From positions 1-20,287 of the IMG/VR virus record IMGVR_UViG_3300001533_000474: DNA of 20,287 nucleotides. One strand, written 5' to 3'. Each line of letters begins with the position of its first letter. Position 1 is the stretch's first letter. This DNA comes from a virus. The notes under the pieces were generated by a model. That model did no database searches. It saw only the letters and a list, made by a program, of their open reading frames with translations, and was not told the DNA's origin. Made by a program: the position numbers and the translations under genes. Below, piece by piece: positions 1-7,424 of this stretch.

Positions 1-394
1 GCCATTGCAGATTACTCACAGTATCGTCTCCACCCTTTGATCGCGGCATCTTGTGATCTAGTTCCGCAGTTTTAGGAGTAAGTTTTTCGCCAGTTAACGC
101 ACATCTATACTCTTGAGATTTAAGCAGTCTCATTAATTCTTTCGCCGTTGCCGCTGAACTGGTAAGCTTGACGTCGCTTTCGTCAAGCAAGTCCCTGATT
201 TGTTTTTTACCCATACTCCTTGCTACACGCCGCAAGGCTTCCCTAGCTGTGTCTTGGGCGACTCCCAAAACCAAAGCTGCTTTGGCTGCTGAGCCTGTCG
301 CTTTATACGCTTCAAGATATCGCCTCTGCTTTTCTGTAATTTCTTTCGCCTCGCGCGTTTTGCTAAGGTCTGCGCTATTGATGTGCACTTCCAT
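1..394 (-). CDS. HNH endonuclease with N-terminal helix-turn-helix, truncated by the window edge
   Basis: This open frame starts at the ATG at 394 (an in-frame ATG at 400 is also possible) and runs off the left edge without a stop. AAGGA lies nine bases before the 394 start. Residues 20-60 look like a small helix-turn-helix (ITEKQRRYLEAYKATGSAAK followed by a second helix rich in R and A). Residues 96-131 carry the HNH signature: YRCALTG with C98, then ELDHKMPRSKGG with D113 and H114, then NLQW with N128. HNH enzymes cut DNA and in phages act as homing nucleases or packaging partners. The second zinc or metal half of the domain should lie beyond the window. The gene sits directly after a frameshifted zinc-ribbon gene and both may belong to one mobile module. 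The family call is firm; the biological role is not known. Confidence 0.85.
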   Translation of the reverse strand, partial: MEVHINSADLSKTREAKEITEKQRRYLEAYKATGSAAKAALVLGVAQDTAREALRRVARSMGKKQIRDLLDESDVKLTSSAATAKELMRLLKSQEYRCALTGEKLTPKTAELDHKMPRSKGGDDTVSNLQW

Positions 395-747
395 TCCCAT
401 TGGTCCTTACTGTTTCGATAATAAATAGCCTGAAGTCTTGCTCGCTGCCGACGCAAGCAACCTGTCCAAGTTTTAGGTAAAACCCTTGTTTTTTTCCTTC
501 TGCTACTAAATCTTTGCAAAAGCAAGCAAGAAGCCGATGAGCATCGCGACTTCCAAGCTTCTGACTCTACGCCAGTTAACCCTAACTTGCAAAGCATCCA
601 ATAAGCATTTCCAGTGCTGTTTTGCTTGCGCCTGTTGCGCTCGACTTTACGCCAATCTTGGTTTGCTCTCTTACTTGCTTTCGCCCAGTCTTTCTTAATT
701 TGAACAACAGGCTGCCTTGTAATGATCTGCGTGCGATTCGTATCTTG
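223..747 (-). pseudogene. Out-of-frame second half of a zinc-ribbon/HNH-type protein
   Basis: This frame is open from a TGA at 750-748 to a TAG at 223-225, but it has no ATG, GTG or TTG until the Met codon at 597. The translation before that Met already looks like real protein: IKKDWAKASKRANQDWRKVE, then a basic stretch, then NAYWMLCKLG. Further on it reads YRNSKDQWEWKC, a Trp-Lys-Cys pattern often seen ahead of phage HNH domains. It would continue the zinc-ribbon frame that ends at 695 if the ribosome or an indel shifted frame near 695-710. The last 170 bases overlap the start of the HNH gene, so the true end is uncertain. I interpret it as the broken or frameshifted continuation of the upstream gene, though programmed frameshifting cannot be excluded. 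Confidence 0.5.
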
Positions 748-1012
748 TCACAACTTTTTCGCAAACCACACACGCTACACTCACTCTTGGCTTTTTGCGG
801 GCATTGTGCCCACACTGGCTTGAGCAGCACGTTTTCCTTGCGTCTGCTGACTCAAAACCCCCGCCGCATACCTTGCAAATTCGCTTATTAAGTCCTAGAA
901 GCCTTAGCCGTCTGGTTTTCATGCAACCAGCGCATATGCCTCCATTTCGCAGTTCTCTTTTCGGGTGGTCTCGCAAACACGTTGCACATGAGCTAATCTT
1001 TCTAAATGCCAT
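695..1012 (-). CDS. Cys-rich zinc-ribbon protein, probably N-terminal part of a frameshifted endonuclease
   Basis: The 105-residue product has three Cys clusters: CATCLRD and CAGC near residues 9-30, CKVCGGGF and CCSSQC around 47-67, and CVVCEKV with a following His pair around 80-98. These are arranged like successive zinc ribbons. Such ribbons bind DNA and commonly precede HNH domains in phage nucleases. The start at 1012 has a GGGAA sequence about five bases upstream. The frame stops abruptly after a final CCSN, exactly where a fourth zinc ligand would be expected. Protein-like sequence resumes in another frame just beyond. A promoter candidate lies about 65 bases upstream, so this unit seems to be transcribed separately from the tail genes. 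The zinc-binding call is reliable; a complete function is not assignable. Confidence 0.55.
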   Translation of the reverse strand: MAFRKISSCATCLRDHPKRELRNGGICAGCMKTRRLRLLGLNKRICKVCGGGFESADARKTCCSSQCGHNARKKPRVSVACVVCEKVVTRYESHADHYKAACCSN

Positions 1013-1076
1013 GACGTTCCCAAATGAACTGATTGGCTAGACATTCGGTGAGGCTGCAACCTTGCCGAGTGTCGTT

Positions 1077-1105
1077 TTTATACCAAAAACACTCGTTTTT
1101 GTCTA
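1077..1105 (-). promoter_or_regulatory. Sigma70-type promoter for the zinc-ribbon/HNH module
   Basis: On the minus strand TAGACA (1105-1100) and TATAAA (1082-1077) are separated by exactly 17 bases. The -35 box overlaps the TAG stop codon of the 97-residue structural gene. Transcription would begin near 1070 and give a leader of about 58 bases before the zinc-ribbon start. A separate promoter here fits an acquired or independently expressed (moron-like) unit. Confidence 0.6.
1084..1101. repeat. 18-bp inverted repeat filling the promoter spacer
   Basis: CAAAAAC and GTTTTTG form perfect 7-base arms around the four bases ACTC, and lie between the -35 and -10 boxes. The position suits a repressor operator. 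It could alternatively act as a weak bidirectional terminator for the structural operon, since both arms are A/T-rich and the hairpin ends in T residues on either strand. Confidence 0.5.
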
Positions 1106-1396
1106 CTCAGCCTGCTCAGTCGTCACAGTCAGCGCACTTGTATGCGTGCCAACGTCAACGCTGTACTGTGCATTGCCGAACACAATGATTGTCGTATCGG
1201 CATCTACCGTTACATCACCGCTACTGTCAGTCACCGTCGCCCACGCTGCATCCCCGGCGCTATTGCGAATCTTTGGAGTAGCAGAGCCAGAACCGCTAGC
1301 CCATCGGAAGTGCAAGTAGTGTTTGCCTGGTCCGAGTGCAATGTGATCCGTTGCCTGCCCTGTTCCGCTTGTGATAATCTTTGCCGTAGCTGCCAT
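1103..1396 (-). CDS. Small phage structural-type protein, 97 residues
   Basis: I do not recognise a named family. The sequence is low in Lys, rich in Thr, Ala, Ser and Gly, and reads as alternating beta strands (TVDADTTIIVFGNAQYSVDV, TSALTVTTEQAE), as is usual for virion surface or decoration proteins. There is no signal peptide or membrane segment. AGGAG lies nine bases before the ATG. It follows the 238-residue gene after a 12-base gap and is the last gene of the apparent tail/adsorption operon, because a new promoter overlaps its stop codon. A fibre accessory or head-decoration role is plausible but only inferred from composition and position. Confidence 0.65.
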   Translation of the reverse strand: MAATAKIITSGTGQATDHIALGPGKHYLHFRWASGSGSATPKIRNSAGDAAWATVTDSSGDVTVDADTTIIVFGNAQYSVDVGTHTSALTVTTEQAE

Positions 1397-1408
1397 CTCA
1401 AATCGCTC

Positions 1409-2125
1409 CTATGTATACCTTGCCACCCAATTCATTCGTCGCGATCGACTCAGATCACTACGAGCGACTGTTATTTTATTTCCGCCTGCATCCCGCATCT
1501 CAACTGAATAGTTGTAAACACCCGCAGTAAGACCAGCGTTTTGCGCTTTGGTAACCTCAAACACCAAGTCAAACACGCCGCTTTCGACGCTCTCTACATC
1601 CCCTTCAACGCTTAGCGTACTTGTGCCGCATGCTGAAACAAACGCAAGCGTGCAAGCTATTGGCGTCGATGTTGTCTGCACTCGGAAGGTTATCTGCGTG
1701 CCCAGCGAGACCAGGTAATCATCGCCGATAACGAGCGTTGTAATTTGGCCTGTTGTACTCACCGGCGTCTGTATGATTGCGTTTCCCGTCCCGATCCGAT
1801 CCAGCTTAGCCAGCCGCTCGTCGGTTAGCCGGGATAGCACCTCCGCTGCTGCCGTCGTAGACTGTGCCGCCGCTGTCGCTGCACTCGCCTGGGTCAAGGC
1901 TAGTGCCGCTTGCATGGTTACCAGCGTCGTTTTTATCTCATCAACCTTCGCCAGTTTATTTGCAACACTCGCTTCGCTACTCGACTCAGTGAATGTCAGC
2001 GTCAGCGTATCGCCTTCCTCGATCTCTAAAACGCCTGAAGCACTCCCCTGAATCTGGTACACCGCTGGATTGGCCTCCATTAGTGCCGCTACGATTGCGT
2101 CAATGTCTGCTTGCTCAATAGCCAT
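1409..2125 (-). CDS. Putative fibre or baseplate accessory protein, 238 residues
   Basis: The N-terminal 45 residues are acidic and mixed (MAIEQADIDAIVAALMEANP). Residues 55-110 form a likely helical or coiled-coil segment rich in Ala, Thr and Gln. The C-terminal 120 residues look like a beta-sandwich, with strands such as GQITTLVIGDDYLVSL and a closing YNYSVEMRDAGGNKITVARS. This layout resembles baseplate upper proteins and other fibre-attachment proteins of siphophages, but I see no diagnostic motif. The start ATG shares one base with the stop codon of the SGNH fibre gene (TAATG), so the two are translationally coupled and probably made in fixed ratio. Assignment rests on architecture and neighbours. 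Confidence 0.7.
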   Translation of the reverse strand: MAIEQADIDAIVAALMEANPAVYQIQGSASGVLEIEEGDTLTLTFTESSSEASVANKLAKVDEIKTTLVTMQAALALTQASAATAAAQSTTAAAEVLSRLTDERLAKLDRIGTGNAIIQTPVSTTGQITTLVIGDDYLVSLGTQITFRVQTTSTPIACTLAFVSACGTSTLSVEGDVESVESGVFDLVFEVTKAQNAGLTAGVYNYSVEMRDAGGNKITVARSDLSRSRRMNWVARYT

Positions 2126-3849
2126 TACAGTACCACCGCTGCTACGATTGCCGCCAATGCCGAAACGCCAACTTCAGTCAAATGCACGCCATCTTCATCG
2201 TACGCCGTTGCTAGATCGTCTAACTCGCCAGTGCTAACCCTTATCTTGCCCATTGCGTCATGGCATACGATTAGTGTTGCATTATTCGCCGAGCACCACG
2301 TTGCCAAATACCCATTCCAAGTGCGGATCGTGGCCGCTTCCGTGTCGTCCCCGTTCGTCCAAGGGAGAATCTCGCTGATATACAGATTGGTGTTCTCAGG
2401 TATTACACTGCGAATTTTGTCAAGATTGTCCTCAACTTGACTCCAAGTTCGGGCTGATGCAACGTCATTTACCCCGCAGTGAATCCAAATGGATGCAGTA
2501 GGATTCAGTAGCACAGACTGCATGCCGTTGCCAGCTACCCACTCAAAGGTCTGACTACCTAATGCGTGATTCTCGTAATACCACGATGTCCCCTTGATTG
2601 CACGGATTTGCGCCCCGATTTCACATGTTTCGTCCCCGCCAAATCGCTCGGCGGTGTGCAGGTATCCGTGATATTCATTTGTACCGTTGTGCCCCTCGAC
2701 GATTGAATCGCCAGTAATTGCCAGGTCCATTGCTGGTCCAAGCAATTCAAGGTCCATCGCAAAATTGCTTAGCTGCGTAACCGTCGAAGTATCGACCAAC
2801 AACCCGTCTCCGTAAATCACATGGCTCCCAGACTGTGACGATACAGCTAGCTCTGCGTCATTGTCGCCCAGCCAAATGCCAACGGCGTCACCGGCCTTAA
2901 CCGCTAGCGGCGCGGCAAAGGTATAGTCTTGTGTCGCTGCCCCAAGCGGGAGCGTCAGTTCTTCCGACTGCTGCGAAATGTAATCATATTCCGTGCCATT
3001 CCAACGGTAGATACGGATTCGAAACGCTGATTCTGCACTGTCTCCCGTACGCAGCCTGCATCCGGTGATTGTGCCACTGCGTCGAATGTGCCTCGCGCTC
3101 GTGGTTGATTGGACCAGCGTTCTGCCACTACCGCTTGTTCCGCCACCGACTGCTGAGTTAGACAGCCACAGCGAAGTTGGGTTTCCTCCGTTCCAAACTG
3201 TTGGCCGCGTGCCTGATGGGTTGCGGAAGCCCTCTGCGTACAGACTGTATCTACGGTCTGCTACTGTTGCCGAGAACTCGCCAAGCGTTGGTAGTTGTCC
3301 GCCAGCGTACGGGCTTGCATCCAGCATAATGCCAGCACCCGCTACTGGATCAAAGTTGTACGTTTGGCCAGTTGTGTCGTGCCGGAAAGCCAGTGCGTAG
3401 GACGATCCATAGTTAAGCTGCGTGCTGGCAATGGGAATCGACTGCCAATCATTGGCCGATGTAGCATGACCGGCCACTACTACGGTCCCATCGCTGTTGT
3501 AAATGCCGACAGTTAGTGGCTTAGCAACGCCGTTGCAGTAGATCCAAATGCGATCTACCAACATGCTTGGATCGGCAAGAAACAGACCGTTACGCACTAC
3601 GTTGTCGGGCTGCACGTTCGGAGCAGTTGCCCCCTGCCTCTGCCAACCAATTGCCACACGTTCGTACCACTGCTTAGCGGCTTTGATAACTGCTGTGCCT
3701 GCGAGGAAAGTACGACTAACGCCATTTTCAGTGACGACGACATCATATTCGCCCGCATCGGCCAACGTCGTATTAGCTTTGCTATAACTAGCACTGGTCG
3801 CCCCGCTGATGTTAACGGCATCTTTTCGCCACTGGTACGTCTTAGCCAT
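2125..3849 (-). CDS. Tail fibre/spike with Ig-like domain and SGNH (GDSL) hydrolase domain
   Basis: The 574-residue protein begins at the ATG at 3849, where an immunoglobulin-like domain starts cleanly (MAKTYQWRKDAVNISGATSA, then LADAGEYDVVVTENG). An in-frame start at 3921 would add 24 residues unlike the rest. Residues about 75-370 are beta-rich carbohydrate-binding-like modules. Residues 374-574 form an SGNH hydrolase: block I ITGDSIVEG with nucleophile Ser382, block III HCGVNDV with Asn461, and block V DGVHLTEVG with Asp553 and His556. Such enzymes deacylate carbohydrates, so this fibre probably removes acetyl groups from a host surface polysaccharide during adsorption. It lies after a small gene in the tail operon and is coupled to the 238-residue gene. 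The catalytic call is strong; the substrate is inferred. Confidence 0.88.
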   Translation of the reverse strand: MAKTYQWRKDAVNISGATSASYSKANTTLADAGEYDVVVTENGVSRTFLAGTAVIKAAKQWYERVAIGWQRQGATAPNVQPDNVVRNGLFLADPSMLVDRIWIYCNGVAKPLTVGIYNSDGTVVVAGHATSANDWQSIPIASTQLNYGSSYALAFRHDTTGQTYNFDPVAGAGIMLDASPYAGGQLPTLGEFSATVADRRYSLYAEGFRNPSGTRPTVWNGGNPTSLWLSNSAVGGGTSGSGRTLVQSTTSARHIRRSGTITGCRLRTGDSAESAFRIRIYRWNGTEYDYISQQSEELTLPLGAATQDYTFAAPLAVKAGDAVGIWLGDNDAELAVSSQSGSHVIYGDGLLVDTSTVTQLSNFAMDLELLGPAMDLAITGDSIVEGHNGTNEYHGYLHTAERFGGDETCEIGAQIRAIKGTSWYYENHALGSQTFEWVAGNGMQSVLLNPTASIWIHCGVNDVASARTWSQVEDNLDKIRSVIPENTNLYISEILPWTNGDDTEAATIRTWNGYLATWCSANNATLIVCHDAMGKIRVSTGELDDLATAYDEDGVHLTEVGVSALAAIVAAVVL

Positions 3850-3871
3850 ATGCCTGTCCCATCTTATCCCT

Positions 3872-4069
3872 CTACTCTCGCCGTTCCCATTCGTATGAAT
3901 CCTTGCAATGCCCTGCCCCAAACCACCAGTCGAGCCAGCGGATTAGGGTTGTGTGTTGTGTACGCCACGCGAATGAAGACAGCATCTCATCAGCATCGCC
4001 ATCGAAGAATACGACGCAGGCTAGCTGGCTAAGTGCTTCGAGGATGCGTTGCTTGCGTGTTGGTCTCAT
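3872..4069 (-). CDS. Small conserved phage protein, 65 residues
   Basis: Its ATG overlaps the TGA of the preceding gene in the ATGA pattern, which supports real translation. The product contains VVFFDGDADEMLSS, followed by RTQHTTLIRWLDWWFG and a C-terminal HCKDSYEWERR. This FFDGDxDEMLSS plus HC...YEWE layout resembles small proteins I associate with phage tail or lysis regions, which have no known activity. There is no signal peptide, and the Trp-rich segment is too short and charged to be a confident membrane span. The gene lies between two virion-type genes. The SGNH fibre start is 22 bases downstream, so they are likely co-translated. Confidence 0.7.
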   Translation of the reverse strand: MRPTRKQRILEALSQLACVVFFDGDADEMLSSFAWRTQHTTLIRWLDWWFGAGHCKDSYEWERRE

Positions 4070-4644
4070 TCTTCACCAGTTGGCAGTACCGCCAAATACT
4101 CGGATTTGGTGAGCACCGTAACGGTTCCAGCAGATCGCAAGGGTACCCACTGACTTGCATTCATCAATTGACCCGATGCACCCACCGCACTCGATCGATA
4201 CCAGTAGTCACCGATTTCCCGGGGAAGATGGGACTGTCCTGATGTGCCCCACGTTTCCCATGTCTCTTTCGTTTCGCCCTCCGCTGGTTCAGGCGCGAAT
4301 GGACATTCAGCGGTGATGTCTTCGATCTCGAACCACACCGGATAGCCTTCGATGTCACCACCGAATGCAACAATGAGTGCGAGTTGGTCGAGTGTGAGGA
4401 ACGATTGATTGTCGATCGGTCCTAGCCATGCAAGCTCCGCACCAGTGCCACGGGTGAACGGTGCTCCACCCATGTCAAAGTCGTTTAGTGCCAGGATATG
4501 AGGGTTGGTGTCCCCAGCACTAAATCCCGCTGGTAGTCCAAGTGCTGTATGCACAGCGTTAACTGCTGCTGCTGCTTCAGCACTCAACGCCGAAAGCGTG
4601 AGGAAGCTGGGAATGTGGATGTAGCACTTGCCGTCGTTTATCAT
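4066..4644 (-). CDS. Virion-associated protein of unknown function, 192 residues
   Basis: No family is recognised. The N-terminus has IHIPSFLTLSALSAEAAAAV, and residues 40-110 are mixed alpha/beta with several Trp and Phe residues. An acidic Pro/Glu-rich linker (EPAEGETKETWETW) leads to a C-terminal domain with PREIGDYWYRSSAVGASGQL and SQWVPLRSAGTVTVLTKSEY. The C-terminal part looks beta-rich. It starts three bases after the large fibre gene and ends with an ATGA overlap with the 65-residue gene, so it is embedded in the adsorption operon. A fibre-cap, chaperone or small structural role is possible; sequence alone does not decide. Confidence 0.65.
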   Translation of the reverse strand: MINDGKCYIHIPSFLTLSALSAEAAAAVNAVHTALGLPAGFSAGDTNPHILALNDFDMGGAPFTRGTGAELAWLGPIDNQSFLTLDQLALIVAFGGDIEGYPVWFEIEDITAECPFAPEPAEGETKETWETWGTSGQSHLPREIGDYWYRSSAVGASGQLMNASQWVPLRSAGTVTVLTKSEYLAVLPTGEE

Positions 4645-4647
4645 TTG

Positions 4648-6492
4648 CTAGCTCGTATAGTTCTGTAAGGTTGTCAGGTCGCCACCCGTTGCCGCTTCTT
4701 CGAGGATGATAAATCGATCATCGCCAGTGGTCTTTGTTCGCCGGAATGCGGAATCCTCTGGAGTTACTCCCGCTATTGATCCACCAGGGGCTAGCTCAGT
4801 AGGAATACTCCTGCCGTTGTACTCAGCAGCCGTAAACGGATTGAGGTCCATCCGACTATACGGGTTGCCGTGTTTGCCTGGGCCTAGGGTGATTGGCTGT
4901 CCATCCGCTGCGGCTGAGCTATCGAGTTTGGCTGGGATAAACTCGCCATCGTCGCCAATGCGCCCCCCATATTCAATGCAATGGTCCTTCACCAAGCCAG
5001 GGCAGCGATTGGCCCAAATGTTGGCAACAGTGCCATTGACGAGGGTTGCATGGTTGCCATTACCTGAGACGTCGTACACACTGCGATTTTCACTGGCCGA
5101 ACCTGGACCCTCTTGGAATGTATAGATCGTTCCATCCGACAATTCCAACGAGTACAATTCTTCATCGCTGTCCCAGTCGATCCGCCCTGCACTGATAGTT
5201 GGCTCCGCTGTTGTGCCCTCAAATGACACGACGGCTTCACTGCCCGTAAGATGTGGGGCAGACAAATACACCATACCGCCTGCATTGGTTATTGCTGGCG
5301 TCTCCACAATCGCCGGATAGGGCGTCTTGCCTGTTGCCGTGAGAGCTTGACCGTCAGCGGAGAGGTTGTCGGTTGCTCGCTTTGGAACAAGCGTTCCACC
5401 TAGGATTGGTTGGGTTGTAGTTGTCTCGTAGGCTTGCGTTCCAGTGGTTAGCTGCATTTCGGATAGGTAGATGCCGCCTACGTCTTCGGCTTCAAAGTTC
5501 ACTGTAGGGGGAAGTTCGTCAATTAAAAAAACAACTGGGCGTACGGAATTACTGACCATGGAAAAAGTTATGGTTATTTTATACCAATCGTCGCCAAGGC
5601 TATCGATAGCCGTGTCAATAAGCGTCGCCGTCCCAATTACAGTACCAGGCCCTATAATAGCCCCTTGCTGTAAATCGTAATTAACAACTATTCGGTTACT
5701 GTCCGTGTCTGTTTCTCGGATATATAGGCGTAAATTTCTACCGATGCGCTTGGCAACAGCAGAAAAAGTCAGTGGCCCTCCAGGCGTTACAATCCCCCCT
5801 TGGTCCAACTGGCGAACTGCGGTGCCGCTGGATGGGTCCTCGGAAAATGTCCAAGATGGTTTCCCATTTGGCGTAAGCGGTCCAGCAGTGATAGGCTGGC
5901 ATCGGAGAGCAGCCCACGGCGATTCGTCCAGCGACTCACTCTGCAACAACAGGTTCTCACCAATTGCCCGATACCCGAACTCATTGTTAGGGTTGTACGT
6001 AATGCCACTATCAGCAGCATGGAACGTACTCAGCGTGGCATTGGTGATGGTGAGGTGGTTGCCATTGCCCGACGAGTCATAGCCGATGGAGCCGCTCTCT
6101 TCATTGCACCAGTATTCACTGCCATTGCTTAGCTTGAGGTAGCTTAGCGTTCCGGCTGTTGCGGTAATCTCACCAGTGCCAATGGTTAATGTTGCTGTGC
6201 CGATCTTTTCTACAATTGTCGTGCCAGTTACCGAGTCAGAAATTAACTTGTCATCCACCCCATCAAACGTCCAGCATCGCCCCTGCCGTGGAGCACGAAA
6301 ACTCCCGAACCGCTCCTGAGGATAGAGAGTGCGCAACCCCTCAAGAGCGGTCGGGTAGTATTTCTTGCCGTCGAGGAAACGGGTTAGAGCGTTGCGGATG
6401 ATTGCAGGCAGTCGCAGTCCCCCACCAACCCCCGCAACACTCCGCGCAACCGCACGAGCAACGGGACTGGCTACTGATCTAGCTATCGGCAC
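4648..6492 (-). CDS. Large phage fibre or surface protein with duplicated lectin-like segments, 614 residues
   Basis: The gene uses GTG at 6492, preceded by GAGGT at suitable distance; no better ATG follows. The N-terminus is an Arg/Ala/Val repeat (MPIARSVASPVARAVARSVA), probably a short anchor to the particle. The body contains two similar beta-rich segments, each with a YDxSGNGNHxT motif (residues about 133-141 and 463-471). Both motifs sit in the same context of a Tyr/Trp-rich strand before and a loop with NAT or NGT after. SGNGNH-type motifs are common in LamG/concanavalin-like fibre modules. A further carbohydrate-binding-like region lies between them (ENLLLQSESLDESPWAAL). I infer a receptor-binding fibre. 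No enzymatic motif is visible. Confidence 0.75.
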   Translation of the reverse strand: MPIARSVASPVARAVARSVAGVGGGLRLPAIIRNALTRFLDGKKYYPTALEGLRTLYPQERFGSFRAPRQGRCWTFDGVDDKLISDSVTGTTIVEKIGTATLTIGTGEITATAGTLSYLKLSNGSEYWCNEESGSIGYDSSGNGNHLTITNATLSTFHAADSGITYNPNNEFGYRAIGENLLLQSESLDESPWAALRCQPITAGPLTPNGKPSWTFSEDPSSGTAVRQLDQGGIVTPGGPLTFSAVAKRIGRNLRLYIRETDTDSNRIVVNYDLQQGAIIGPGTVIGTATLIDTAIDSLGDDWYKITITFSMVSNSVRPVVFLIDELPPTVNFEAEDVGGIYLSEMQLTTGTQAYETTTTQPILGGTLVPKRATDNLSADGQALTATGKTPYPAIVETPAITNAGGMVYLSAPHLTGSEAVVSFEGTTAEPTISAGRIDWDSDEELYSLELSDGTIYTFQEGPGSASENRSVYDVSGNGNHATLVNGTVANIWANRCPGLVKDHCIEYGGRIGDDGEFIPAKLDSSAAADGQPITLGPGKHGNPYSRMDLNPFTAAEYNGRSIPTELAPGGSIAGVTPEDSAFRRTKTTGDDRFIILEEAATGGDLTTLQNYTS

Positions 6493-6850
6493 GTAGCACC
6501 TCGCATAGTTCGCTGGCTTTGGATTGCAGGCGGTCGTATTTTTCGACCCATGCTGTTAGGTTGTCGCTAAGACGCTTGTTTTCAGATACAGCTTCCGCCC
6601 GCAATCTTTCGGATGAGTACAGCTTCACTCCGATCGCTTGCATCTCATCCCACTCGCGGCTCACGTTCAACAATTCATTCTTCAGCTCGGCGATCTGTTC
6701 GTCCTTCCGCTGAACCGCTCGATTCCATTGCCCGCCAATTGCGTCGTTCTCGGCGATCAGCGATTTGTTTTCTTCGTTGAGTAGCCAGCTAACCACTGCA
6801 AGAACCGCGATGGCAGCCAGGCACAATATAACAGCGACGGTGGCAATCAT
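6479..6850 (-). CDS. Membrane-anchored coiled-coil protein, spanin-like
   Basis: The 123-residue product starts with one hydrophobic segment at residues 2-24 (ATVAVILCLAAIAVLAVVSW). A long charged helix follows, with heptad-like Leu/Ile spacing from about 28 to 117. This is the shape of an inner-membrane spanin such as Rz, which links inner and outer membranes in the final step of Gram-negative lysis. No overlapping Rz1-like lipoprotein frame with a lipobox was found, so the spanin call is tentative. The start overlaps the stop of the holin-like gene (ATGA) and the end overlaps the fibre gene by 14 bases. An alternative is a generic phage membrane protein. Confidence 0.6.
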   Translation of the reverse strand: MIATVAVILCLAAIAVLAVVSWLLNEENKSLIAENDAIGGQWNRAVQRKDEQIAELKNELLNVSREWDEMQAIGVKLYSSERLRAEAVSENKRLSDNLTAWVEKYDRLQSKASELCEVLRADS

Positions 6851-7143
6851 TCTGCGTTCTGTATCCTTTCGAGCCGCTCCAACCTAAGTAGCATTTTTTC
6901 CATCACTAACGTTTGTTGGCTCATACTGGTCGTCTGCTGCTCAAGCCGCGATTGCATTTCACCCAGGTGAGATTCGAGCAGCGTCACAAACTCCAAATGC
7001 TTCTTCACCACCGGCAACAGCCAGTCATCCAGCCGCTTGCCGAACCACGCAAAAAACCTCCACATCGCCATCCCGATGGCAACCAGCATGACCATCGCCA
7101 CGCCGGCGTTTTGTAAGAACGATAGCCAAAGTTGCTCAGTCAT
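6847..7143 (-). CDS. Single-span membrane protein with coiled coil, holin-like
   Basis: Residues 13-31 (AGVAMVMLVAIGMAMWRFF) are a membrane span. Residues 45-98 form an amphipathic helix with regular Leu, Met and Gln. Small class III-like holins and tail-linked membrane proteins have this form. It is followed at once by the spanin-like gene, so the two could be a lysis pair. No endolysin is obvious next to them, and the role is inferred from topology and order only. The start ATG overlaps the stop of a possible 30-34-residue frame upstream. Confidence 0.55.
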   Translation of the reverse strand: MTEQLWLSFLQNAGVAMVMLVAIGMAMWRFFAWFGKRLDDWLLPVVKKHLEFVTLLESHLGEMQSRLEQQTTSMSQQTLVMEKMLLRLERLERIQNAE

Positions 7144-7244
7144 GTGCTATGGATTCTACGAGTAACACCGAAAGGGCGTCGCCCGCCGCGAACTAGCCGC
7201 GACGAGCGATCCCACCGGGGAAGTATCGACACAAGGTAGATCAG
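7140..7244 (-). CDS. Possible very small basic peptide with a non-ATG start
   Basis: This gap between two genes holds a strong ribosome-binding sequence (GGGGGTGATC, positions about 7255-7246), but no ATG follows. The in-frame candidates are CTG at 7244 and GTG at 7232. The frame runs through an Arg-rich stretch ending GVTRRIHST and stops with an ATGA overlap onto the next gene. A second frame in the same stretch reads CRYFPGGIARRG before a TAG. The strong ribosome site and coupled stop suggest translation, but the start spacing is poor and codons are unremarkable. It may instead be a decayed gene. Confidence 0.25.
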   Translation of the reverse strand: MIYLVSILPRWDRSSRLVRGGRRPFGVTRRIHST

Positions 7245-7274
7245 ATCACCCCCTTTCCTTGGCTCCAAGCGGGG

Positions 7275-7424
7275 CTACTTCTTCTGCTTGCTGATCGCCG
7301 CCACCAGCTTCAGCTTCACTTCCGGTTCTGCGATAAGCAGCTGCCGGAATACTTCGGATGCCTCAGGTGCATCGACGCGACTTGTCTTGCCGCACAACCA
7401 TTGCACGAACTCTTTTTGTGTCAC
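7275..7424 (-). CDS. Small acidic/basic phage protein, 49 residues, GTG start
   Basis: The gene begins at GTG 7424, whose GTGA overlaps the TGA of the preceding membrane protein; AAGGGGG lies four bases upstream. The product reads TQKEFVQWLCGKTSRVDAPE at its start, continues with a second helix around FRQLLIAEPEVKLKLV, and ends in a Lys-rich tail. It looks like a compact helical protein. I do not recognise a family. Its position between membrane-protein genes links it to the lysis or morphogenesis cluster. Strong ribosome site, coupling and helical composition make it a convincing gene despite its size. Confidence 0.65.
   Translation of the reverse strand: MTQKEFVQWLCGKTSRVDAPEASEVFRQLLIAEPEVKLKLVAAISKQKK

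Noticed and set aside
582-830. 82-residue frame overlapping the zinc-ribbon gene
   Set aside because: Its residues are less protein-like than the Trp/Lys-rich reading in the third frame, and it does not connect to the HNH region.
3850-3921. 24-residue N-terminal extension of the SGNH fibre
   Set aside because: The extension is unlike fibre sequence and the Ig-like domain begins exactly at the ATG at 3849.
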